Assembly (NCBI GenBank): GCA_964436005.1
Contig: CAYTBK010000215.1
Coordinates: forward strand, 1 to 5,813
DNA from: JAGNHB01 sp964436005
GTDB lineage: Bacteria; Acidobacteriota; JAAYUB01
DNA: 5,813 nt
Reading direction: 5' to 3'
Part shown: positions 1 to 5,218 of the stretch, piece by piece
Position numbering within the stretch: position 1 is the stretch's first letter
Layout of the letters: each line of letters opens with the position of its first letter
Position numbers and translations under genes: made by a program
Notes under the pieces: model-generated
What the model saw: the letters and a program-made list of their open reading frames with translations, nothing else
What the model was told of the DNA's origin: nothing
Databases searched by the model: none

Positions 1-3
1 AGT

Positions 4-9
4 AAGGAG
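4..9 (+). promoter_or_regulatory. Ribosome binding site of the DksA/TraR-like gene
   Basis: AAGGAG lies 5 nt before the ATG at 15 and fixes that start. The promoter of this gene must lie left of the window. A TAA (3-5) and a TGA (11-13) just before the start could be the end of an upstream gene, but too little sequence is present to tell. Confidence 0.85.
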
Positions 10-14
10 CTGAC

Positions 15-377
15 ATGCCGCTGAAAAAGAAAGAAATGGAAAAGTTCATGAAGCTGTTGACGACCAAGCGGAACGAGCTGATGGACAGCGTCCAGCGCAC
101 CGAAGTGTCCGGCCGCGAAGTCAACGACGAGCCCAGTGACCTGGCGGATATCGCATCCAGCGCCTACAACAAGGAATTTTTGTTCAACAAGAGCAATGCC
201 GACCGGCACACCCTGCGCATGATCAACGACGCCATCGCCCGGATCGAGCGGGGCCGGTACGGCCGCTGCCAGTTCTGCGGCGTCGGCATCGAGCCGAAGC
301 GCCTCGAGATCGTGCCGTGGGCGCGCTATTGCGTGAAATGCCAGGAAAGGAAGGAAAAGGGCTCTCTCCGGGAATAG
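15..377 (+). CDS. DksA/TraR-family zinc-finger transcription factor
   Basis: This 120-residue protein belongs to the DksA/TraR C4 zinc-finger family. Members enter the secondary channel of RNA polymerase and tune initiation, often together with ppGpp. Seen: a charged N-terminal helix (about residues 3-30), an acidic turn with D42-x-x-D45-x-A47 matching the DxxDxA coiled-coil tip of DksA, and a second helix (about 52-80). A four-cysteine zinc site follows at C85, C88, C106 and C109, spaced CxxC-x17-CxxC. It is shorter than E. coli DksA (151 residues) and longer than TraR (73), a size common among DksA-like paralogues outside the enterics. The tip acids and all four cysteines are kept, so it is probably functional. 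Whether it is the main DksA or a paralogue cannot be told here. It lies 37 nt before the ComF-like gene on the same strand and is probably cotranscribed with it. Confidence 0.9.
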   Translation: MPLKKKEMEKFMKLLTTKRNELMDSVQRTEVSGREVNDEPSDLADIASSAYNKEFLFNKSNADRHTLRMINDAIARIERGRYGRCQFCGVGIEPKRLEIVPWARYCVKCQERKEKGSLRE

Positions 378-414
378 CCCCCGCTTTTCCTGCCGGCCTC
401 CCGGGCAGAGGGGT

Positions 415-1167
415 ATGAAACGCATCCTGACCCTCGCCAGCGACGTTCTCGATTCCATTCACGCCCTGCTGTGGCCTGATCGTTGCGTACTATGCGGCGC
501 CTTCCCGGAAAGCATCCGGGAAGGCGCTCTGTGCGTCCGTTGCCGGGAATCCATCCCCCGACTGGACTGGCCCGGCGTTTCGCTCTGCCCGGCCTGCGGC
601 ATCCCCGCCGGCGCCGCCTTCCCCCAACCCGTCCCCTGCCCCGACTGCGCCGCCGCCCCGCCGCCGTACGACGCGGCCCGGGCCGGCTGGGCCTATGCCG
701 GCGACGCCCGCGAGGTCCTGCATCAGTACAAGTTCAATGGGATATCCCGACTGCACAGGCAACTGGCGGCCGTCATGGCCGACACCCTGGCCCGGATCCA
801 ACCGGCCTGGGAAATCGACCTGGTGTGCGCCGTGCCCCTGCACCGCTCGCGGGAAAGGGAGCGGGGCTTCGACCAGGCGGAACTCCTGGCCCGGTCGCTG
901 GCCAGGCGTGTCGACCGCCCGTTTGGAAGGCTGCTGAAGCGCCGGCGGAGGGGAAGCACGCAATCCCGGACACCGCTGGCGGAGCGTTCCGCCAACGTGG
1001 CCGGGGCGTATGCGGTCAGGCGGGGGAAACGGCTGCCAGGGCGGGTTCTGCTGGTGGACGACGTGCACACCACCGGCGCGACGCTGGCCGAATGTGCCCG
1101 CGTGCTCAAGGAGGCGGGGGCGGAACGGGTGTATGCGCTGACCCTCTGCCGGGTCGAGAAGGCATAA
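415..1167 (+). CDS. ComF-family phosphoribosyltransferase-like protein
   Basis: The 250-residue protein has the full ComF architecture. The N-terminal double zinc ribbon has CxxC pairs at C24/C27, C40/C43, C58/C61 and C75/C78. A type I phosphoribosyltransferase domain covers about residues 85-250. Diagnostic sites are VPLHRSRERERGFDQAE near 139-155, the QSRTPLAERSANVAGAY stretch near 183-200, and the PRPP-binding loop LLVDDVHTTGATL near 212-224. ComF proteins act in uptake or processing of transforming DNA in competent bacteria. Most carriers are not known to be competent, and the reaction catalysed is undefined. The ATG at 415 has a modest GAGG-type ribosome site at 408-411. The gene ends at a strong terminator and has no competence genes beside it here, so the family is certain but the role is not. 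Confidence 0.93.
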   Translation: MKRILTLASDVLDSIHALLWPDRCVLCGAFPESIREGALCVRCRESIPRLDWPGVSLCPACGIPAGAAFPQPVPCPDCAAAPPPYDAARAGWAYAGDAREVLHQYKFNGISRLHRQLAAVMADTLARIQPAWEIDLVCAVPLHRSRERERGFDQAELLARSLARRVDRPFGRLLKRRRRGSTQSRTPLAERSANVAGAYAVRRGKRLPGRVLLVDDVHTTGATLAECARVLKEAGAERVYALTLCRVEKA

Positions 1168-1195
1168 AAAAAGGGGGCCTGACGGCCCCCTTTTT
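1168..1195. terminator. Bidirectional rho-independent terminator
   Basis: A perfect 12-bp stem joins 1168-1179 (AAAAAGGGGGCC) and 1184-1195 (GGCCCCCTTTTT) around a TGAC tetraloop. The + strand reads the GC stem followed by TTTTT, ending the ComF transcript. The A-run at 1166-1172 provides a U-tract for the opposite strand, ending the convergent lipoprotein gene that stops at 1213. The left arm begins at the last base of the ComF stop codon region. Confidence 0.93.
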
Positions 1196-1212
1196 CTCAA
1201 TGTCAGATTGCC

Positions 1213-1635
1213 TTACTTGGCAGGAGCCGGCTCGACAGGAGCAGCTTCCGGGGTGGCTTCCGGAGTGGTAGCGGGAGCCTCGGGGGCCACGGGCATAGCC
1301 GGGGTGAGGTACTTCTTGGTGGCGTCCATGGTGGCGTTCATGAAATCATCGAGGGCCTTCTTGACATCGGCGTCAGCTTCGAGTTCCTTGGAAACGGAGT
1401 CGGCTTCGGTCTTGTCCTTGAAGTACTTCTTGGTGATCTCTTCCATCTTGCCTTCGAACTTGGTCTGATCGAAAGAGCCATTGGGGAACATGTCTTTCAT
1501 GGCGTCAGACTTCACGAAGTCAGTCATTTCCTTCAGGCAAGAAATGACGTTTTCTTTCTTGGACTTGCCGCAGCCGGCGCCAACGAGGATGAGGGCCAGA
1601 ACGGCCAACAGGGCAAACAGGGTACGGAACTTCAT
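1213..1635 (-). CDS. Small putative lipoprotein, family not recognised
   Basis: The 140-residue product has a type II (lipoprotein) signal peptide: positively charged MKFR, a hydrophobic core at about residues 6-18, then V18-G19-A20-G21-C22. Cysteine 22 would be lipidated. Glycine at -3 is less usual than leucine but falls within the general lipobox pattern. The mature part (about 23-107) is rich in Lys, Glu and Asp and looks helical, with one further cysteine (C33). The C-terminal 30 residues are an Ala/Pro/Glu/Thr low-complexity tail, which may be a flexible or wall-spanning segment. I do not recognise the family and assign no enzymatic role. The ATG at 1635 sits 5 nt after a perfect AGGAGG. 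The gene is visibly less GC-rich than its neighbours, with a strong-looking promoter and terminator, which suggests abundant expression (inference). It is monocistronic and convergent with the ComF-like gene. Confidence 0.85.
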   Translation of the reverse strand: MKFRTLFALLAVLALILVGAGCGKSKKENVISCLKEMTDFVKSDAMKDMFPNGSFDQTKFEGKMEEITKKYFKDKTEADSVSKELEADADVKKALDDFMNATMDATKKYLTPAMPVAPEAPATTPEATPEAAPVEPAPAK

Positions 1636-1640
1636 GGAAT

Positions 1641-1646
1641 CCTCCT
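1641..1646 (-). promoter_or_regulatory. Consensus ribosome binding site of the lipoprotein gene
   Basis: The - strand reads AGGAGG here, a full match to the anti-Shine-Dalgarno sequence, with 5 nt to the ATG at 1635. It is the strongest ribosome site in the window and fixes the start. Confidence 0.92.
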
Positions 1647-1654
1647 AAAATGGT

Positions 1655-1673
1655 TTGTTGTCATTTCCAACAA
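1655..1673. repeat. Short inverted repeat in the lipoprotein 5' leader
   Basis: TTGTTG (1655-1660) and CAACAA (1668-1673) form perfect 6-bp arms around a 7-base centre. It lies between the predicted transcription start (near 1713) and the ribosome site (1641-1646) of the lipoprotein gene. It could be a weak mRNA hairpin or a protein-binding dyad. It is AT-rich, so any hairpin would be only marginally stable. Confidence 0.35.
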
Positions 1674-1719
1674 TTTGCCGTGCGTTGCGACCTGGCCTCG
1701 ACACGGTAAGGAAAGCGGG

Positions 1720-1770
1720 ACTTTACCACGAGAATCGCGCGCAGACAAGTTTTTTTCTTCCTTTTTTCGA
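1720..1770 (-). promoter_or_regulatory. Putative sigma70 promoter with UP-like A-tracts, for the lipoprotein gene
   Basis: On the - strand a -35 hexamer TTGTCT (1748-1743, 4/6 to consensus) is separated by exactly 17 bp from a -10 hexamer TAAAGT (1725-1720, 4/6). Immediately upstream, the - strand has two A-tracts (seven A's within about 1750-1757 and six within about 1762-1767), as in UP elements that contact the alpha subunit of RNA polymerase. The predicted start near 1713 gives a leader of about 77 nt. This AT-rich block stands out from its GC-rich surroundings. Confidence 0.55.
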
Positions 1771-1809
1771 TTTCGGCGATGAGAATGGGGCCGTCACGAA
1801 AGCAACCGA

Positions 1810-1842
1810 ACCGTGCCTTCCGGGAGAAACACCGTGCCTTCC
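1810..1842 (+). repeat. 12-bp direct repeat covering both candidate GTG starts
   Basis: ACCGTGCCTTCC occurs at 1810-1821 and again at 1831-1842, with a period of exactly 21 bp (seven codons). Each copy contains an in-frame GTG-CCT-TCC. Only the second copy is preceded by a good ribosome site, which itself lies between the copies. Confidence 0.8.
1822..1826 (+). promoter_or_regulatory. Ribosome binding site deciding the GTG start at 1834
   Basis: GGGAG lies 7 nt before GTG 1834. The earlier in-frame GTG at 1813 has no purine-rich ribosome site at suitable distance, so 1834 is preferred. The in-frame stop at 1780-1782 rules out any start before 1780. Confidence 0.6.
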
Positions 1843-4266
1843 AGCTGCCCCGAAAAAGCCGCCGGCCCCACCGGCAGGGGATCTGCGGCTGATCGTCCGT
1901 TTCCGGCGCCGAAAGGCGACCCGACGGCACAAGGTCTTCCAGAAAGCGGACCCGGGCGGCCCGGCACCGCAGACACCCTGCTGCTGGCCTGGCTGGCCGG
2001 TTTTTCCGCCGCGCTGGGGCAGATTCTCTTCTTCCGGGAAAGCCTGGCCGCCATCGGCGGAAACGAAGCCGTGCTCTCGCTGCTGTTTCTCCTCTGGTTC
2101 GCCGGCATGGGCGCCGGGGCGCTGGCCGGCGGGGCCTTCCGCCTGCGCGCCGCCGGGGCCGCGCGACTGTCCCGTTTCGCCCTGCCGCTGCTCTGCGCCG
2201 CCGGGTGGTGGGGGACCGCCGTGCTCCGGCAACTGCGAGACCTGGCCGGCACGCCGCCCGGCCAGGTGCCCGGGCTGGCCGGGGCGCTTCCGGCCATGGC
2301 GCTGGGGATCGTCCCCTTCGCCGCCCTGGCCGGCCTCCTCCTGCCCACGCTGGCCGGGGCGGCCTCGGCCTCCGCCGTGGCGGCGGTCCGGCGGAACCCG
2401 GGCGGCTGGGTGTACGGGTTCGACACCGCCGGTTGCCTCGCCGGGGGCATCTTCTTCACCTTCGCCCTGGGCGGGCACGGTTCGCCCTTCGTCCTCTTCT
2501 GGGCCTGCTTCTGCCTGTCCGGCCTCGCCGGGGCAGCCCTGCCCCTGGCCCGGCGGGAGGCGGCCCGGGCCGTGCCCGGTTGCGTCACGGTCGCGCTGGG
2601 CGTCGGGCTCTGGCTGGGAGGCGTCCCCGCACGCCTCGACAACTGGTCGGCGGAGCGGCGCTGGTCCAGCCTGGCCCCGGGGTACGAACGCACCGCCGAC
2701 GAGGACTCCCCCTACGGACGCATCACCCTCGGGTTCCGGCAGGGACAGTTCGCCCTCTACGTCAACGGTCTCAGCGCCGCCGTCTTCCCCGACCCGGTCG
2801 GCGACGCCATGACCGCCCACCTGTTCATGAACCAGGCGCCGTCGCCGCGCCGGGTCCTCCTGGCCGGGAACGGCCTGGAAGGTCTGCTCGGGCACGTCCT
2901 GGCCTACCCCGTCCGGCAGGCGACCCTCCTGTATTCCGACCCCGTCATCCTGGAAACGGTGCGGAAAAGCCTGGGACCGGCCGGCCGGCGAGCCCTGGAC
3001 GACCCCCGCCTGCGGCTGGTGGAAGAAGATGCGGCCCGGTTCCTCCGCCGGTCCACCGAATCCTTCGACGTCATCCTGCTGAACCCGCCACCACCCGTCA
3101 GCGCCGCCGGGAACCGCTTCTACTCGCGGGAGTTCTTCGCCTCCTGTCGGCAAAGGCTCACTCCGCGAGGCGTCCTGGGCGTCGGGCTGCCCGGCGACGA
3201 AAACTACCTGGGACCGGAACTCCGGGCCACCGTAGGCACCCTGGACGAGACCCTGCGGACCGTTTTCCCGGAGGTCGCGGCCATCCCGGGCCCCCGCTTC
3301 CTGTTTTTCGCCTCCGGAACGCCCGGCGTGGTGACGCTTTCACCGGCGGTCCTGGCCAGGAGATACGCCGCCAACGGGCTCGCCTTCTCCGACGACTTCA
3401 CCCCGTGGCACTTCGTCGTCGCCCTGGCCCCGGAGCGTACGCCCTGGGGCCGGGAGGCCCTCGCCGCCATCCCCTTCAAGCAGGTCAACACCTATCGCGA
3501 CCCGGTGCTGTACTTTCACCACCTCCGGCTCTGGAACCTCTCCACGGACTCACGGGTCGGGCCCCTCCTGCAAGCGGCGGGCTCGTTCCGCCCCTGGCAC
3601 CTGCTCGGGTCAGGCCTCGCCGTGGCGGTGCTCGGGGCCCTCGTTGCGCGACTGCCCCGCTACCGCCGCGGCGCCGCCCGCCACCTGCCGGCCGCCGCCG
3701 CCGGCATCGCCTTGCTGGGGTTCACCGGCATGGGCACGGAAATCCTGCTGCTCTACCAGTTCCAGATCTTCGCGGGCAGCCTCTACTCCCAGGTTGGGCT
3801 GCTGACGGCCCTGTTCATGGCAGGCACCACGGCGGGCAGCCTCCTCTTCTCCCGACCCGGGGTGGGCCGGAAGGGGCGGACGGAGAGGACGGGCCCGGCA
3901 TTCTTCCTCGGCCTGCCGCTCCTGGCCGCCGCCGTCGCCCTTTCCCTGACCGCCACCGTGGGAGCGACCGTCGCCTTCCTGCCGGAAATCACCGCCCTCC
4001 AGTCGGTGCTGGCCGGGGCCGCCGTCGGCGGAGCCTTCCCCCTGGGCTGCCGTCTCTTCGCCCGGGCCGGACGCCGGCCCGACAGCGCGGCCGCCTGGCT
4101 CAGCGCGCTGGATTTCGCCGGCGCCATGGCCGGCGCCTGCCTGACCGGGCTCGCCGTGCTGCCGGCCCTCGGCTCCGCAGGCACCGGGTTGGCCCTGGCC
4201 GGCCTGGTCCTGGCCGTTCCCCTGGGCGCCGCCCTCTGCGGCCTTTCCCGGCGCGGCCACGCCTGA
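1834..4266 (+). CDS. Fused polytopic membrane protein with central spermidine-synthase-like domain
   Basis: The protein has 810 residues from GTG 1834 (817 from GTG 1813). After a Pro/Gly-rich leader it has about seven hydrophobic helices (near 49-67, 79-102, 113-131, 150-176, 192-214, 217-239, 250-264). A soluble Rossmann-like domain follows (about 265-587), then about seven more helices (588-608, 618-648, 651-673, 688-716, 724-744, 755-778, 782-804). This matches proteins annotated as fused MFS/spermidine synthase. The soluble domain keeps family landmarks: YGRITLG 294-300, AGNGLEG 344-350 in place of GGGDGG, SDPVI 368-372, DPRLRLVEEDA 390-400 and FDVILLNPPPP 411-421. Yet the acidic residue of the nucleoside-binding E-x-D pair is Y367, the Asp of the usual DG is N311, and the catalytic Asp region reads N417-PPPP. 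True putrescine aminopropyltransferase activity is therefore doubtful. Transport or transfer of an unknown substrate at the inner membrane is a guess. It is monocistronic, with no polyamine genes nearby. Confidence 0.85.
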   Translation: MPSSCPEKAAGPTGRGSAADRPFPAPKGDPTAQGLPESGPGRPGTADTLLLAWLAGFSAALGQILFFRESLAAIGGNEAVLSLLFLLWFAGMGAGALAGGAFRLRAAGAARLSRFALPLLCAAGWWGTAVLRQLRDLAGTPPGQVPGLAGALPAMALGIVPFAALAGLLLPTLAGAASASAVAAVRRNPGGWVYGFDTAGCLAGGIFFTFALGGHGSPFVLFWACFCLSGLAGAALPLARREAARAVPGCVTVALGVGLWLGGVPARLDNWSAERRWSSLAPGYERTADEDSPYGRITLGFRQGQFALYVNGLSAAVFPDPVGDAMTAHLFMNQAPSPRRVLLAGNGLEGLLGHVLAYPVRQATLLYSDPVILETVRKSLGPAGRRALDDPRLRLVEEDAARFLRRSTESFDVILLNPPPPVSAAGNRFYSREFFASCRQRLTPRGVLGVGLPGDENYLGPELRATVGTLDETLRTVFPEVAAIPGPRFLFFASGTPGVVTLSPAVLARRYAANGLAFSDDFTPWHFVVALAPERTPWGREALAAIPFKQVNTYRDPVLYFHHLRLWNLSTDSRVGPLLQAAGSFRPWHLLGSGLAVAVLGALVARLPRYRRGAARHLPAAAAGIALLGFTGMGTEILLLYQFQIFAGSLYSQVGLLTALFMAGTTAGSLLFSRPGVGRKGRTERTGPAFFLGLPLLAAAVALSLTATVGATVAFLPEITALQSVLAGAAVGGAFPLGCRLFARAGRRPDSAAAWLSALDFAGAMAGACLTGLAVLPALGSAGTGLALAGLVLAVPLGAALCGLSRRGHA

Positions 4267-4305
4267 AATTCGCCCGTGGGCCCCGCCCGGCCCGTCGCTT
4301 CCGCC

Positions 4306-4335
4306 TTTACCGCCAGCCGGAATTGGCGATACAAT
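4306..4335 (+). promoter_or_regulatory. Putative sigma70 promoter of the response regulator gene
   Basis: A -10 hexamer TACAAT (4330-4335, 5/6 to consensus) lies 18 bp after TTTACC (4306-4311, 4/6). A start near 4342 would give a leader of about 50 nt before ATG 4393. This is one of the few AT-leaning spots in a very GC-rich gap, which adds some support. The rest of the gap (4267-4392) shows no coding region and no convincing terminator for the preceding gene. Confidence 0.5.
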
Positions 4336-4376
4336 GGCTGCCAGGGAAGTGCAAAAAACAATCGACGGCGAAAGCC

Positions 4377-4386
4377 GGGGAGGGGG
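4377..4386 (+). promoter_or_regulatory. Purine-rich ribosome binding site of the response regulator
   Basis: GGGGAGGGGG ends 6 nt before ATG 4393. It supports this start over an upstream in-frame ATG at 4276, whose extra 39 residues show no domain features and would span the predicted promoter. Confidence 0.8.
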
Positions 4387-4392
4387 CCGGTC

Positions 4393-5214
4393 ATGGCGAA
4401 GGCGAAGGACATCCGGGCGCTGGTCATCGACGACTCGTCTGCAGTATGCAAGATTTTCAACATGTACCTGAGCCGGGTGGGGGTGCCCGTGGTCCGCATG
4501 GCCGGGAACGGAGTGGAGGGGTTGGCCCGGCTGAAGGAGGACCCCAGCCTCAACTTCGCCATGGTGGACTGGGTGATGCCGGTGATGAACGGCATGCAGT
4601 TCGTCCACGAACTGAAACGGGAAAACCTGTACCCCGAACTGTACATCCTGATGCTCACCGCCCACTCGTCGGAAAAGCACGTCCTGGAGGCCTACGAGGC
4701 CGGGGTGGACGACTACCTGATGAAGCCGTTCCGGGAGGAGGACTTCATCCGCAAGTTCGAGCGGATGCTGGAGTGCAAGAGCAAGCTGGAAACCCTCCGT
4801 TTCGGCGCCTATCTCGTCCTCCACGGGCACATCGGCCAGGATCAGCTCGACATCGCCCTGGAGTGCCAGCAGCAGCTGGACCCCGCCCGTCAGCCCATGG
4901 GCAGCCTGGCCCTGTTGCTCGGGCTGGCGGAGCCCAACGCGATTCTCGAACGGGTCCAGGAAAAGCTGCGCGAGGAGGGCCTCTCCCCCAAGGGCGTGCG
5001 GGGGCTGCTGCGGACGCGCGACTACTGGACCGACAGCCTGAGCCCGGAACGATGGAGGGAACTGCAGGAAGCCATCAAGCGGACCGCCCTGCCCCTGGGG
5101 GACCTCCTGGTCCGGCTCGGCTTCCTGAACCGGGAACAGCTGGACCCGCTCCTGGCCAGGTTCCACGCCACCACCCGCCCCCGCGGGACGGAAGAACCCG
5201 CCCCGGTCACCTGA
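4393..5214 (+). CDS. Response regulator: receiver domain plus MshEN/GspE-N-like repeats
   Basis: The 273-residue protein starts with a CheY-like receiver domain (about 7-125). It has the acidic pair D13/D14, phosphoacceptor D59, switch residue T89 and invariant K111 before P112-F113, so it should be phosphorylated by a histidine kinase. No kinase gene is in the window. The C-terminal part has no helix-turn-helix or known output enzyme. It carries a 24-residue motif at 136-159 with R136, G138, L141, V142, G145, I147, L152, L156 and Q159. That is the pattern of the MshEN (GspE N-terminal) domain, which binds c-di-GMP in type II secretion and type IV pilus ATPases. Two further copies with the same internal spacing occur at 168-191 and 234-257, with weaker matches at the Arg and Gln ends. 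The likely role is an adaptor joining phosphorelay and c-di-GMP signals, perhaps to motility or secretion. The domain reading is sound; ligand binding is inference. Confidence 0.87.
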   Translation: MAKAKDIRALVIDDSSAVCKIFNMYLSRVGVPVVRMAGNGVEGLARLKEDPSLNFAMVDWVMPVMNGMQFVHELKRENLYPELYILMLTAHSSEKHVLEAYEAGVDDYLMKPFREEDFIRKFERMLECKSKLETLRFGAYLVLHGHIGQDQLDIALECQQQLDPARQPMGSLALLLGLAEPNAILERVQEKLREEGLSPKGVRGLLRTRDYWTDSLSPERWRELQEAIKRTALPLGDLLVRLGFLNREQLDPLLARFHATTRPRGTEEPAPVT

Positions 5215-5218
5215 CCGG
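5203..5218. repeat. Inverted repeat containing both convergent stop codons
   Basis: CCGGTCA (5203-5209) and TGACCGG (5212-5218) are perfect 7-bp arms around CC. The - strand stop (TGA, 5209-5207) lies in the left arm and the + strand stop (TGA, 5212-5214) in the right arm, so the two gene ends are mirror images. Confidence 0.8.

Noticed and set aside
368..404. CCGGGA/TCCCGG inverted repeat between the first two genes
   Set aside because: Six-bp arms with a 25-base loop and no T-run. It is not a credible terminator, which supports cotranscription.
1675..1812. Possible + strand promoter for the membrane protein (for example GAGAAT at 1781-1786)
   Set aside because: No -35 hexamer at suitable spacing reaches a convincing match, so no site is called.
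1723..3153. Long - strand open frame of 476 codons antisense to the membrane protein
   Set aside because: Its product is Gly/Pro/Arg/Gln-rich with no domain pattern. It is a typical shadow frame in GC-rich DNA opposite a convincing gene.
4278..4293. GGGCC-N6-GGCCC hairpin after the membrane protein gene
   Set aside because: Only 5 bp, no T-run after it, and such dyads are expected by chance in this composition.
4276..4392. Upstream ATG extension of the response regulator (39 residues)
   Set aside because: No ribosome site, no domain features, and it overlaps the proposed promoter. ATG 4393 has a strong purine-rich site and starts right before the receiver fold.
3610..5166. Long - strand open frame of 518 codons
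   Set aside because: It runs antisense across two real genes and their gap, is low complexity, and has no recognisable motif. The + strand reading has clear receiver and membrane features.
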